In this document: in pieces, positions 9,981 to 21,471 of the stretch
Position numbering within the stretch: the first letter of the stretch is position 1
Layout: every line of letters starts with the position of its first letter
Source of the DNA: Streptomyces sp. B21-083
Lineage (GTDB): Bacteria; Actinomycetota; Actinomycetes; Streptomycetales; Streptomycetaceae
Reading direction: 5' to 3'
Assembly: GCF_036898825.1 (NCBI RefSeq)
Contig: NZ_JARUND010000001.1
Location: 992,001 to 1,056,000, forward strand
Length of the DNA stretch: 64,000 nt
The notes under the pieces: model-generated
What the model saw: only the letters and a program-made list of their open reading frames with translations
What the model was told of the DNA's origin: nothing
Databases searched by the model: none
Position numbers and translations under genes: made by a program

Positions 9981-10633
9981 ACGTGATCATCGCCGGAGCA
10001 GGACGGCTCGGCACCCAGATCGCCCAGGTGCTCGCCGCCGCCCACAACGAGGTGACGCTGATCGACGCCGACGACGACCGCGTCGCCGACCTGGAAGGGC
10101 GCATCCCGGTGCGGCTCATCGCCGGGGACGCCTGCGAGCCGGCGCTCCTGGAACACGCCGGCGCCCTGACCGCCGACCTCGTCATCGCCACCACCGGGGA
10201 CGACGAGGACAACCTCGTCATCAGCCTGCTCGCCAAACGCCAGTTCGCCGTGGACCGCGTCGCCGCCCGCGTCAACGACGCCGACAACGCCTGGCTGTTC
10301 GACGGACGCTGGGGCGTGGACGTCGCCGTCCCTGCCGCCACCCCGCTGATCTCCCTCATCGAAGAGGCCACCGGCGCCACCGACACCGTCGCCCTGCTGC
10401 GGCTCAGCAAGGCGGGCGTCGACGTCATCGAAACGGCCATCACAGCGGAGTCCAGGACGGCCGGACTCGTCCTGGGCGACGTCCGGTTGCCCGAGGGGAC
10501 GGTCGTCGCCACAATCGTCCGCGACGGACAACCCACCGTGCCTGATCCGGCGCTCCGGCTCCGACCCGGTGACGAGATCCTGCTCGTCTCGCACAACGCG
10601 AACGAGCAGGAGATCCACGCGGCATTCCAGTGA
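9977..10633 (+). CDS. TrkA-type K+ transport regulator (second copy)
   Basis: A 218-residue RCK protein with NAD-binding GAGRLGTQIA at the start, an acidic switch LIDADDD after strand 2, and a TrkA_C domain in the last 75 residues. It begins with GTG overlapping the stop of the first copy (GTGA), so the pair is probably translated together and may form a hetero-octameric ring. The sequence is clearly diverged from the first copy, so this is an old duplication. Transcription ends against the convergent V-ATPase operon; an 8-bp inverted repeat (GACCGCCG/CGGCGGTC) spans the junction at about 10632-10676. Confidence 0.87.
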   Translation: MNVIIAGAGRLGTQIAQVLAAAHNEVTLIDADDDRVADLEGRIPVRLIAGDACEPALLEHAGALTADLVIATTGDDEDNLVISLLAKRQFAVDRVAARVNDADNAWLFDGRWGVDVAVPAATPLISLIEEATGATDTVALLRLSKAGVDVIETAITAESRTAGLVLGDVRLPEGTVVATIVRDGQPTVPDPALRLRPGDEILLVSHNANEQEIHAAFQ

Positions 10634-10660
10634 CCGCCGGACACGGAACCACCGGGGCGC

Positions 10661-11281
10661 TCACCGCTCGGCGGTCCGAGCTGCCCACCGCCGCCGGATA
10701 CCGTCCTCGTGCTCGGCCTGCTCCAGGGAGAGGTCGGCCCGGTCGAGCGCCTCCCGCAGACGCGGAATCCAGTGGCGCCGCAGGGCACGGACCCGGTGCC
10801 GGGTGCTGATGACCTCCGCTCCCATGCGCTCGGCGGCGGCATGGGCGACGGCGTACTCGGCGGCGGCGCGCAGGGCACGGCCGTACACCGCTTCGGCGTG
10901 TACGAGCGCCGTGTTGGTGGGCGCGGCGGAGGTGGGAGGACGGTTCCGTACCGCCACGGAGGCAGCCGCCGGGCGGCGTACTCCCATGGAACTGATCCAG
11001 CGCACCGTGATCTCGGCGGGGCCGATGCCGGCAGCGGCCGCGTCGAGGGCCTGTTCGCCGCTGAGGAGCAGGCCCCGCAGCAGCCAGGTCTCGGCCTCGG
11101 AGAGAAGGTCACGCCATGCGCGGTCGGCCGACTTCTCCGCGTGCAGCAGACGCTGGTGTTCGGAGCTGAGGATGCGGAGCTTCCTCTCCAGGAGGTCGGC
11201 TCCGCGCTCGGCGACATCGAGGCTGCGACGCAGCCGCAGTCGTCCGGCACGGCCGGGCGGCGTACGACGGGCACTGGTCAT
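10661..11281 (-). CDS. A/V-type ATPase subunit D (central stalk)
   Basis: A 206-residue, largely helical protein with long N- and C-terminal coiled-coil arms, typical of subunit D, the rotor shaft inside the A3B3 hexamer. The N-terminal arginine-rich motif and the ERKLRIL-type heptads fit the family. It is the last gene of the minus-strand ATPase operon and its ATG overlaps the stop of subunit B. The ATP synthase gamma subunit family is the functional counterpart in F-type enzymes. Confidence 0.9.
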   Translation of the reverse strand: MTSARRTPPGRAGRLRLRRSLDVAERGADLLERKLRILSSEHQRLLHAEKSADRAWRDLLSEAETWLLRGLLLSGEQALDAAAAGIGPAEITVRWISSMGVRRPAAASVAVRNRPPTSAAPTNTALVHAEAVYGRALRAAAEYAVAHAAAERMGAEVISTRHRVRALRRHWIPRLREALDRADLSLEQAEHEDGIRRRWAARTAER

Positions 11282-12732
11282 CGGGACGCCTCCTCGTCAC
11301 GGTCGCCGAGATCGCCCCGGTCGTCGAGATCGCCCCGGTCGTCGAGACGGTCGAGGTCCTTCGCCCCGTGGGCGTCGAGGAGCTCGCCGGGGAGCATGGA
11401 GAGCTGGCCGCGGGGCAGAGTGAGCAGGGCCCGCCAGCCGCGTTCCAGCGAGGCGTCGAGGCTGCGTGACTCGTCACGGCGCTGGTCGGCGAAGTCCCGC
11501 AGGAACGCCTCGTCGAAGTCGAGGTAGCGGCGGTCGGTGGGGCTCAGCGCCGCCTGGCCGACCAGGTCCGCGAGATCACGGACCTGCCGGGCTCGCGCGA
11601 GGGCGGCGAGCAGCTGGGCGGCGACGTCGAGGTGGTCGTCGCGGGTACGGCCCGGGCCTGCGCCTTTACGCATCAGCCGGGAAAGGGAGGACAGGGCGTC
11701 CAGCGGCGGGTACACGCCCCGCGCGTGGGTCTGAGGCGAGAGCACGATCTGTCCCTCGGTGATGTAGCCGGTCAGGTCGGGTACGGGATGCGTGATGTCA
11801 CCCGCGGGCATGGTGAGCACCGGCAGCACGGTCACCGAGCCGGGCCGCCCGCGGATGCGTCCGCAGCGTTCGTACAGGGAGGCCAGGTCGCTGTAGAGGT
11901 AACCGGGATAGGCGCGGCGGGCGGGGATCTCCCCGCGGGCGGCGGAGACCTCGCGCAGCGCCTCGGCGTACGTCGTCATGTCGGTCATGACGACCAGGAC
12001 GTGCCGTCCCTCGGAGAAGGCGAGGTGCTCGGCGACGGTGAGCGCGATGCGAGGGGTGAGGATCCGTTCGATCACCGGATCGTCGGCGGTGTTCAGCAGC
12101 AGGACCAGTTCCCCGGCCGCGGACCGTTCCTCCAGGACGTCGCGTACGAAGGAGGCGTCGGCGTGGGTCAGCCCCATGCCCGCGAAGACGACGCTGAACG
12201 CCTCTCCGCCGACGGTGGCCTGCGCGGCGATCTGGGCGGCCAGTTCGAGATGCGGCAGCCCGGCCACCGAGAACACCGGCAGTTTCTGCCCCCGTACCAG
12301 CGTGGTCAGGGCGTCGATGGCCCCGACGCCGGTGAGCACCGGCTCGGACGGCGGCTCACGCCGGACCGGATTGACGGGGGCGCCGCCCACCTCGGCCTGG
12401 TGGGAGCCGAATATGGGTGGCCCGTCGTCGACGGGAGCCCCGCGTCCGTTGCAGACGCGGCCGAGCCAGTCCGTGCCGACCGGGACGCGCAGCGGGCTGC
12501 CCGAGAAGACCGCGCGGACGCCCTGCGGATCCATGCCCGCGGTGCCCTCCAGCACCTGCACGACCGCCAGGCCGCGGTCGGCGTCCAGCACCACGCCGTG
12601 GCGCCGTTCGCCCGAGGCGAGGGTGATGTGCGCGTACTCGTCCCAGCCGACCCCCGAGACCCCCTCGACGATCGCGAGCGGCCCCCGGAGTTCGCGCACC
12701 GCTGTGTACTCGATTCCGCCGGAGAGGCTCAT
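11278..12732 (-). CDS. A/V-type ATPase subunit B (regulatory, nucleotide-binding)
   Basis: A 484-residue non-catalytic subunit alternating with A in the hexamer. It starts MSLSGGIEYTAVRELRGPL, as in archaeal and Thermus B subunits, and lacks a P-loop. Conserved stretches include GRVCNGRG and the QKLPVFS region. The ATG at 12732 is chosen because it overlaps the stop of subunit A and matches the family N-terminus; the frame runs open upstream to 13248 inside gene A. A short repeat of Asp-Arg-Asp residues near the C-terminus comes from a local direct repeat at about 11307-11350. Confidence 0.92.
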   Translation of the reverse strand: MSLSGGIEYTAVRELRGPLAIVEGVSGVGWDEYAHITLASGERRHGVVLDADRGLAVVQVLEGTAGMDPQGVRAVFSGSPLRVPVGTDWLGRVCNGRGAPVDDGPPIFGSHQAEVGGAPVNPVRREPPSEPVLTGVGAIDALTTLVRGQKLPVFSVAGLPHLELAAQIAAQATVGGEAFSVVFAGMGLTHADASFVRDVLEERSAAGELVLLLNTADDPVIERILTPRIALTVAEHLAFSEGRHVLVVMTDMTTYAEALREVSAARGEIPARRAYPGYLYSDLASLYERCGRIRGRPGSVTVLPVLTMPAGDITHPVPDLTGYITEGQIVLSPQTHARGVYPPLDALSSLSRLMRKGAGPGRTRDDHLDVAAQLLAALARARQVRDLADLVGQAALSPTDRRYLDFDEAFLRDFADQRRDESRSLDASLERGWRALLTLPRGQLSMLPGELLDAHGAKDLDRLDDRGDLDDRGDLGDRDEEASR

Positions 12733-14492
12733 GACCGCACTTCTCCCAGCCTGGAGAGCATGGCGTCGCGCCGTGCCGCCACCCCGGTGGCGTCGTGCGG
12801 GCCGGTGTCCTCCCGGGCGCGCAGCAGCGGGCCGAAGTCGATCTCCTCGACCGTCGCCGCCGGAACACCGGAGTCCACCAGTTCCCGGCAGCGGTCGACG
12901 ACCGCCAGGACGGCGTCGGCCAGTGCGGCCGTCTTCTCCGGCCCGCAGTACGCGTCCCGCTCCGACAGCGCACTCTGCTGCAGCACACCCTCCCGCACCA
13001 GCCTGCCCGCGAGCACGCTGATCCGCTCCCGCGGCGGAAGGGCGGCGATCCCGATCAGGTCCACCAGGTCGGCCAGCCGGTCGGCCTCCGCCAGTGCCGC
13101 ACCCACCCGGTCGCGGTGCCGGGACCACGCCGCATCTCCGGCCGCCCGGTGTCCGGCAGCCAGCACGGGGACGTCCCGGGAGAAGGACCCCGCCCAGGAG
13201 AGGGCCGGGTAGTGGCGGGCGTAGGCGAGGTCGCGGTCCAGGGTCCACAGGCAGCGGACGAAGCGCTCGGTGTGGGCCGTGACCGGTTCGGTCATGTCGC
13301 CGCCGGGCGGTGACACCGCGCCGATCACGGTCACCGAGCCCCGGTCACCGCCGAGCGTGGCCACGGCGGCGGCCCGCTCGTAGAAGGCCGCGATGGCCGA
13401 GGCCAGTCCGGCCGGGTAGCCCTCCTCGGCGGGCAGCGCGCCGGTGCGGGAGGCGAACTCGCGTAGTGCCTCGGCCCATCGGGAGGTCGAGTCGGCGATG
13501 ACCACCACGTCCAGGCCCATGTCACGGAAGTACTCGGCGACCGTCACCCCCGTGTGGACACTGGCCTCGCGCGCCATCATCGGCATGTTGGAGGTGTTCG
13601 CGATCGTCACCGTGCGGTCCGCCAGGCGTCCGCCCGTCCGCGGGTCCTGCAGCTCCGACAACTCGGTGATGACGTCTGCCATCTCGTTGCCGCGCTCGCC
13701 GCAGCCGACGTAGACGATGACGTCCGCGTCGCACCACTTGGCGATCTGCTGGAGCAGCACCGTCTTGCCGGTGCCGAAGCCACCGGGCACCGCGACCGTG
13801 CTGCCCCGGGCCACAGGGAAGAGCAGGTCGACCACCCGTTGACCGGTGTTGAGGGCCTCGTGGGTGTCGACGCGCTCCCGCACGGGGCGGGGCCTGCGCA
13901 CCGGCCACAGGGCGCCCAGCCCGACTTCGGTGCCGCCCACCACAGCCACGACGGCGTCCTGCGAGTAGCCGGCGGGGCCGGCGATCTCCGTCACCGTGCC
14001 CCCGCAGCCGGGTGGCACCAGGACCTTCACCCGTACCGGACCCGCGTCACGGACCTCCCCGAGCGCCTGCCCCTCGGCGAGTTCCTCGCCCTCCGCCGCC
14101 AGGGGGGAGAAGGACCAGGTGCGTTCCCCGGTCGCGGTCCGCCGCGTGTCCGGCAGCAGCCAGTCGCCGGCACCGGACAGTGGGCGCAGCAGCCCGTCGA
14201 AGATCCCGCCGAGCAGTTGCGGACCGAGCCGCACCGAGAGCGGGCGGCCCTGCGGAAGCGCGGCCTGTCCCGGGGCGAGCCCGCCTGTGTACTCGTACGC
14301 CTGGACGGTGACCACGTCACCGCTGATGGCCACGACCTCGCCGGGCAGTCCGGCGGGGCCGATCGAGACCAGGTCGTACATCGCGGTGCCGCCCGCGTAC
14401 TCCATCTCGACCAGCGGTCCGGTGACGCGCAGGATCCGGGAGGCGGGCTGCCGGGCGACAGGCGGGCGGTCCGTCCCGGTGGACTCCGTCAC
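12729..14492 (-). CDS. A/V-type ATPase catalytic subunit A
   Basis: A 587-residue catalytic subunit that hydrolyses or makes ATP. The P-loop GGFGTGKT lies near residue 235 and is preceded by the family-specific non-homologous insert (about 120-200) that separates A/V from F-type beta subunits. The catalytic glutamate region GCGERGNEM follows. Length matches Thermus and archaeal A subunits. The GTG at 14492 is preferred because it overlaps the stop of subunit E (GTGA) and gives the family N-terminus; the frame continues upstream to 14774 within gene E. Confidence 0.93.
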   Translation of the reverse strand: MTESTGTDRPPVARQPASRILRVTGPLVEMEYAGGTAMYDLVSIGPAGLPGEVVAISGDVVTVQAYEYTGGLAPGQAALPQGRPLSVRLGPQLLGGIFDGLLRPLSGAGDWLLPDTRRTATGERTWSFSPLAAEGEELAEGQALGEVRDAGPVRVKVLVPPGCGGTVTEIAGPAGYSQDAVVAVVGGTEVGLGALWPVRRPRPVRERVDTHEALNTGQRVVDLLFPVARGSTVAVPGGFGTGKTVLLQQIAKWCDADVIVYVGCGERGNEMADVITELSELQDPRTGGRLADRTVTIANTSNMPMMAREASVHTGVTVAEYFRDMGLDVVVIADSTSRWAEALREFASRTGALPAEEGYPAGLASAIAAFYERAAAVATLGGDRGSVTVIGAVSPPGGDMTEPVTAHTERFVRCLWTLDRDLAYARHYPALSWAGSFSRDVPVLAAGHRAAGDAAWSRHRDRVGAALAEADRLADLVDLIGIAALPPRERISVLAGRLVREGVLQQSALSERDAYCGPEKTAALADAVLAVVDRCRELVDSGVPAATVEEIDFGPLLRAREDTGPHDATGVAARRDAMLSRLGEVRS

Positions 14493-15012
14493 GGCTCCCA
14501 CAGGCTGCGCACCTCCGCTCCCATCCTGTCCAGGGCACGCTCGGCCAACGCGGGCAGCGACAGGTCGGCCCGCCGGCCCCGTACCTGGGCCACCACGCCC
14601 CCGTCGGCGTGCTCGATCACCTCGGCGCCGGGGCCGAGGAGCAGCCGGGCCCGCTGTTCCAGCCGCTCCCGAAGAGACGCGTAGTCCTCGGCCCGGCGCA
14701 GTTCCCGGACCCGTTCGGCTGCCTCGCGGCGCAGGTCCTCGTACGGTTTCCGCCGAGCGGAGAGTATGCGGCACCTGGCCTCGCGCCGTGCCCTGACCGT
14801 GAGGTCACGGGCGGCGTCCGCGCCGTCGGCCTCGCCCTGCCGCCGGGCGTCGTCGAGTATCGCCCGGGCCTCGGCACGGGCCTGGTCCAGCCGGGCGGCG
14901 GCCTCTCGCTCGGCGCGGGCCAGAAGCGCGTCCGCATCTGCGTGAGCGGCTCGCAGCAGCTCGGCCCGGACCGGGTCGAGCGCGTCCGTCGTCCGGTCGG
15001 GAGCTCGGGATG

Positions 15013-15016
<4 letters not shown>
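14489..15016 (-). CDS. A/V-type ATPase subunit E (peripheral stalk)
   Basis: A 175-residue protein with an alanine-, arginine- and glutamate-rich N-terminal helix of about 100 residues and a compact C-terminal domain, the plan of peripheral stalk subunit E. It holds the catalytic head against rotation with the small coiled-coil partner encoded at the operon start (18637). The stop overlaps the GTG of subunit A and the start overlaps the end of subunit F. Confidence 0.85.
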
Positions 15017-17174
<2,158 letters not shown>

Positions 17175-17188
<14 letters not shown>

Positions 17189-18134
17189 CGAGCACCTCCG
17201 TGGGCCAGTCCCCGGGGCCGCCACCCCGGGCGGCCAGTTCCAGCGCGCCTCGCGTCCGCCACGCGTCGGCGGACAGCAGTGCCACAGCCCCCACGACCGG
17301 CTGGGAACCGAAGCGCGCCCGACGCAACAGCTCACGGCCGTCCCGCTCGACCGCGCCCCACCACCGGGCCTCCGCCCGCCACAGGTCCGCCGCCTCTTCG
17401 ATGTCCTCCAGCAGCCAGCCGGCGGTGGCCGGCAACGCCTGCCGGAAATCGGCGTACGATCCCGCACCCACCGCTCGCACGCCGAGTAGGCGGGCCGCCC
17501 GGCGGGCGGAAACGTCCGGCATCCGGCGGCCGACGACGAAGACCTCGCGGCCGAAGAGCAGTGCGAGCCGGGCTGCCGCCCAGCGCGCCGCCTCGGGAAC
17601 GGCGGCGGCGAGCCGTACGGCGGCGGAGACCCGCATACCGGTGGCGATCGCGGCCGCCGAGTCGCCCCCTGGGTCGCCCCAAGCGGAGGCCGCCAGCGCG
17701 GTGTGCAGTTCCGACGGCGAACGAGCGCGGGAGAGCCGCGTCCAGGCGATTGCCAACGCGCCGAGGCGGTAGGGCGGGGGATGGAGGCCCTCCGTGCCCA
17801 GCTGTCGTGGGTCGGCCGCGAGTTCGCTCAGATGGTGCTCGGTGTTGGAGATTTCGAATCCCGCGGCGAGTGTCCGGACGGCGTCCGCGCCGGTGGCCGG
17901 CTGCCAGCCGGCGAGGACCCGGAGATGCCACAGAAGGGTCGCCGAGACCGCACGCTGGGCTTCGGCGGGCGTGACGCCCGGGGTGACATCGTGCCGGTAC
18001 GGGGTGGCCGCCAAGTAGCGCAGAGCGTCGTCGAGTTCGCCGGACGCCGCCACCTGCCCGGTGCCCTCGGCACCCAAGCACCTGGTCCGCAGAGCCCGCG
18101 CCCGGGTCACACCCGCCACCCACCCCGCCCCCAT
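17175..18134 (-). CDS. A/V-type ATPase subunit C (AC39-like rotor adaptor)
   Basis: A 319-residue, alpha-helical, alanine- and arginine-rich protein between the stator and stalk genes. Its position, length and helical pattern fit the V-ATPase AC39/subunit C family, the funnel joining the c-ring to the D-F shaft. Conserved residues are weaker than in the other subunits, so the call leans on operon order. Its ATG touches the last base of the preceding coiled-coil gene. Confidence 0.72.
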
Positions 18135-18637
18135 CAGGAAGCACCTCCCCGTGGCCTCCCGGAGTCCTGAGCCCGGTGACCTCCCTCCGGCGGCATGGTC
18201 GACGCCTCGTCCGCCGCGAGGTCCTCCAGCACCAGGGCGAGCACCCGGTCGACGAGCGCGGGTGCCCGGCTCTTGGCGCGGTCGCGTACGGCGACCGCCT
18301 CGCGTTCCGCCTCGGCGAGCAGTGCCTCAGCCTCGTCCTCGGCCGCGCGCAGCACCTGCTCGGCGGTGCGCGCCCGTACCTGCCGGGCCTCCTCGTGCGC
18401 CGCGGCCACGATCGTCTCTGCCTGCCCTTCGGCGTCGCGCCGGCGCGATGCGGCGGCCGCGTCGGCCCGTTCGCGCACGCTCCGGGCTTCCGCCTCAGTC
18501 TGTTCGAGCAGGGCCAGTGGCGGTGTGAGTTCCGCATGGAGTTCGGCGGAACGGTCCGCGGGGACACCACCCGGTGCGGCGCGGCCGGGCGACGCCGCCG
18601 GCCGGAACCGCGTCAGAAAGTCCCGGAAACCCGTCAC
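18134..18637 (-). CDS. A/V-type ATPase peripheral stalk subunit G/H (coiled coil)
   Basis: A 167-residue first gene of the operon. Residues 35-145 form a long alanine-, glutamate- and arginine-rich coiled coil resembling the G/H subunit that pairs with E in the peripheral stalk. The GTG at 18637 has GGAGGAG 8 bases upstream, which fixes the start although the frame stays open far beyond. The divergent promoter region to the right is shared with the CBS-BON gene. Confidence 0.75.
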   Translation of the reverse strand: MTGFRDFLTRFRPAASPGRAAPGGVPADRSAELHAELTPPLALLEQTEAEARSVRERADAAAASRRRDAEGQAETIVAAAHEEARQVRARTAEQVLRAAEDEAEALLAEAEREAVAVRDRAKSRAPALVDRVLALVLEDLAADEASTMPPEGGHRAQDSGRPRGGAS

Positions 18638-18730
18638 ACGCTCTCCTCCAGGTGGGCCAAGGCCCCGCTTCCCAGTCTCCCCGGTGGGCGACGGCCTGTC
18701 GCGTCGCGCTCGGCCGCCTGTCCCCAGGCG

Positions 18731-18744
18731 GGGCCCTTCGACCC
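18731..18744. promoter_or_regulatory. DosR-box-like palindrome between V-ATPase and CBS-BON genes
   Basis: GGGCCCTTCGACCC matches the core form GGGxCxTTCGxCCC seen in mycobacterial DosR boxes. It lies between divergent genes, 67 bp before the CBS-BON start and 93 bp before the ATPase operon start, so one site could serve both. Binding is inferred from pattern only. Confidence 0.45.
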
Positions 18745-18811
18745 AGAGGCCGCACCGGTCGATAGATGCGAAACTGAGCCCATAGGTGAACGGCGTCCCC
18801 AGGAGGCAGCC

Positions 18812-19681
18812 GTGAGCGACTTCGAGCACAGCTCGGCGGAGAAAGAAGCCCGCCGCACCATGCCAGGCCGCCCCTGGACACCCCGGGAGGAACCGCGCCA
18901 GGACGCACTGCGCCGCTACCTCGGGGCAATCGCCGGCGCCGCGTCGGCGAGGAGCACCGAGGAGTCCGAGCGCCCTCACGGCGGGGAACATGCCGAGCCG
19001 CCCGCCACCGCCGCACCCGGACCGCCCGCCGCGGAACCGGCCGTACTCCGTGTACGGGACGTGATGCGGGTGCCGGCGGCCTCCGTGGCCGGGGACACGC
19101 CGTTCCTGGACGTGGCCCACACGCTGGCCCGTGAGCAGGTGAGCGCCCTGCCAGTGGTCGACTCCGACGACCACGTGATCGGTGTCGTCTCGGAGACGGA
19201 CCTGCTGGCCAAGGCCGCCGTGATGGCGGAGCCTCGTCGGCACGGAGCTGTCGGCAGGCTGTGGCAGCACCGCCTGTACGACAAGAGCCACGGCGACTCG
19301 GCCGCCACTTTGATGACCTTCCCGCCTGTCACGGTCCACCCTGAGCAGAGGGTGGCGGACGCGGCGTGGACCGCCGCGCACGGCCGGTTGAAGCGCCTCC
19401 CCGTGACCGACCATCACGGTCGGCTCGTCGGTGTGGTGAGCCGGGAGGATCTGCTGCGTGCCCTGATCCGGGACGACACCGAGATCCTCGCCGAGGTCGA
19501 GTCTCTGGTCGGCCGGCACCTGCTGGACCCGCGCGCTGTCGAAGTCACCGTGGAGCACGGCGTGGTGACCGTGGCGGGGAAAGTCAAGGAAGCAGACAAC
19601 GCACTCGTCCCCGAACTGTTCGCCTCTGTGCGGGACATCGACGACGTGGTGGGTGTCATCGACAACACTGAAGCGGTCTGA
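18812..19681 (+). CDS. CBS-pair and BON domain protein
   Basis: A 289-residue protein. After about 70 low-complexity residues, two CBS motifs occupy roughly 75-215 (VRDVMRVPAASV, VIGVVSETDLL, LMTFPPVTVHPEQRV, LVGVVSREDLL), followed by a BON domain to the end (VEVTVEHGVVTVAGKV). CBS pairs sense adenine nucleotides; BON domains often bind membranes or glycine-rich partners. AGGAGG lies 6 bases before the GTG. This architecture is frequent beside USP genes in actinobacterial stress islands. Partner unknown. Confidence 0.85.
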   Translation: MSDFEHSSAEKEARRTMPGRPWTPREEPRQDALRRYLGAIAGAASARSTEESERPHGGEHAEPPATAAPGPPAAEPAVLRVRDVMRVPAASVAGDTPFLDVAHTLAREQVSALPVVDSDDHVIGVVSETDLLAKAAVMAEPRRHGAVGRLWQHRLYDKSHGDSAATLMTFPPVTVHPEQRVADAAWTAAHGRLKRLPVTDHHGRLVGVVSREDLLRALIRDDTEILAEVESLVGRHLLDPRAVEVTVEHGVVTVAGKVKEADNALVPELFASVRDIDDVVGVIDNTEAV

Positions 19682-19706
19682 GCCGTTCACGTCGCCAGTG
19701 GGCACA

Positions 19707-19958
19707 TCAGCCCGTGCGGGTGACGAGAAAGTCGGCACTGCCGGACAGCGTGGTCAGCCGGGGCGTGTCCTCGTCCTCGATGCGGACGCCGGACCGTTCG
19801 CTGAGCACCTCGACGAAACTCAGGAAGTCCAGGGAGTCCATCTCCAGCGCGTCACGGAACGCGTCGTTGGGCCCCAGTGCGGCGAAGTCGGCGTCCGGGA
19901 TGACCCGGGAGATCGATTCCCTCACCATGTCCAGTGCGTCGGTTCGGTTGATGTTCAC
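19707..19958 (-). CDS. acyl carrier protein
   Basis: An 83-residue acidic four-helix protein with the phosphopantetheine serine in MDSLDFLSF (about residue 46). It is the last gene of the acetate and pyruvate operon; its GTG overlaps the E2 stop (GTGA). Pairing of a free-standing ACP with dehydrogenase E2 and acetate-CoA ligase genes is unusual. It may accept the acyl groups made there, for example for storage lipid or cofactor assembly, which is inference. It does not sit near fatty-acid synthase genes. Confidence 0.85.
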   Translation of the reverse strand: MNINRTDALDMVRESISRVIPDADFAALGPNDAFRDALEMDSLDFLSFVEVLSERSGVRIEDEDTPRLTTLSGSADFLVTRTG

Positions 19959-21469
19959 AGCTGCTCCGGGTTCTGCAGGAGGCGGGTGACCGCCGTGAGG
20001 TAGCGGGCGCCGACAGCGCCGTCCGTCGCTCGGTGGTCGGCCGAGAGGGTCGCAGTGACCACGGGCCGCACGCCCAGCAGGCCGTCTACGGCACACGGCC
20101 GGTCGACCACCCGCCCGAAACCGACGAGGGCCACCTGCGGCGGGTAGATCACTCCGAACACGGTCTCCACTCCCTGATCTCCGAGGTTGGTGACCGTGAT
20201 CGTGGCGTCTGACACCTCGGAGCCCCGCAGTCTGCCCGTACGGGCCCGAGTGACCAGGTCCTTCAGGGCTGTCATCAACTGCGGGAGTGCCAGGGTGTCG
20301 GCGTGGTGCAGTGCGGGGGCGACGAGCCCTCCACCGCGCAGCGACACGGCCACGCCGAGATGTACGCCCTCGCCGGCCGTGAAGTGGTCGTCGGTCCAGG
20401 AACCGTTGAGCTCGGGTACGTCCCGGGCCGCCAGGGCCGCCGCCTTGAGCAGCAGGGCGGCGGGAAGCATCCGTTCACCGATCGGGCTGCGCCGATTGTG
20501 CTCGTGCAGCCAGTCCATCGCGGCGGCCATGTCCACGGTTGTGGAGAGGTAGTAGTGGGGAATGTCCCGGTTGGCGCGGCTCATCAGACCAGCGATCGCG
20601 CGGCGCATGACCGCCCCCCGATCATCGGGCACATGTGCGGCAGAAGGACGTTCAGCGGAAGGACGTACCGGAACGGCGTCCGCAGACGCGGGCGGGACCG
20701 GAGTCGACGGGCCGGGGGCCGCCTGGCGTACGTCCGCAGCGCGGACGGCCGAGTCCCTGCCCGTGCCCTGCACGGTGGCCAGCTCGACGCCCACTTCGGC
20801 GGCGAGCCGCCGGGCGAGAGGCGTGGCCCGCACGCGCGGTTGACGGGTGGTGGCCCCGCCGGCCGCCGCTTCCTCTACGTCGGTTCGGGTGACGCGGCCG
20901 CCGGGTCCGGAGCCGTGCAGCGTCTCCAGGTCGACGCCGCTCTGCTCCGCCAGGTGCCGGACCAGAGGGCCCGCCTCGATGTGACTGCCCTGTCGAGCGG
21001 TGGACGGTACCGGCGCCGGGGCCGTGGCGGGGCCGGGAGGCGGGGACGGGGGCTTGGAAGGCTCGCCCTTCTTCGGTGCGCGACGGGCAGCTCGTCGCTT
21101 CTCCGCCTTCTCCGCCTTCCCCATCCTCCCCGCCTTCTCGGTCTCCTTGGAGCCCTCGGGTCCACGGACCTTGCGTGGTTTCCGGGTTCTGTGCGGCTTC
21201 CCCTCCTCTCCTTCCGGGTGCTCGGGTTTCGGCGCCGTCGCCCCGATCAGCGCGAGCGGTGTGCCCACCGGCACCGTCGAACCGGGCTCGACAAGCAGCT
21301 CGGCCATGGTTCCGGTCTCGAAGCACTCCACCTCGATGGTCGACTTCGCGGTCTCGACGACCGCGACCGGATCGCCTTTGTGGACGAGGTCGCCTGGTCC
21401 CACCAGCCACTCCAGCAGCGTTCCCTCGTCCATGTCTGCGCCGAGGGACGGCATGGTGAACTCGGCCAT
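19955..21469 (-). CDS. dihydrolipoamide acetyltransferase (E2)
   Basis: A 504-residue E2. The lipoyl domain at residues 1-75 carries the lipoylated lysine in ETAKST (K42). A long charged and proline-rich linker follows, with two peripheral-subunit-binding domains (around VRHLAEQSGVDLETLHG and ARRLAAEVGVELATVQG). The catalytic acyltransferase domain ends with the active-site HxxxDG motif as DHRATDG about 25 residues before the end. Having two E3/E1-binding modules is less common. No E3 gene is nearby, so a shared dihydrolipoamide dehydrogenase must serve. The start lies 2 bp after the E1 beta stop. Confidence 0.92.
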   Translation of the reverse strand: MAEFTMPSLGADMDEGTLLEWLVGPGDLVHKGDPVAVVETAKSTIEVECFETGTMAELLVEPGSTVPVGTPLALIGATAPKPEHPEGEEGKPHRTRKPRKVRGPEGSKETEKAGRMGKAEKAEKRRAARRAPKKGEPSKPPSPPPGPATAPAPVPSTARQGSHIEAGPLVRHLAEQSGVDLETLHGSGPGGRVTRTDVEEAAAGGATTRQPRVRATPLARRLAAEVGVELATVQGTGRDSAVRAADVRQAAPGPSTPVPPASADAVPVRPSAERPSAAHVPDDRGAVMRRAIAGLMSRANRDIPHYYLSTTVDMAAAMDWLHEHNRRSPIGERMLPAALLLKAAALAARDVPELNGSWTDDHFTAGEGVHLGVAVSLRGGGLVAPALHHADTLALPQLMTALKDLVTRARTGRLRGSEVSDATITVTNLGDQGVETVFGVIYPPQVALVGFGRVVDRPCAVDGLLGVRPVVTATLSADHRATDGAVGARYLTAVTRLLQNPEQL

Positions 21470-21471
21470 GG

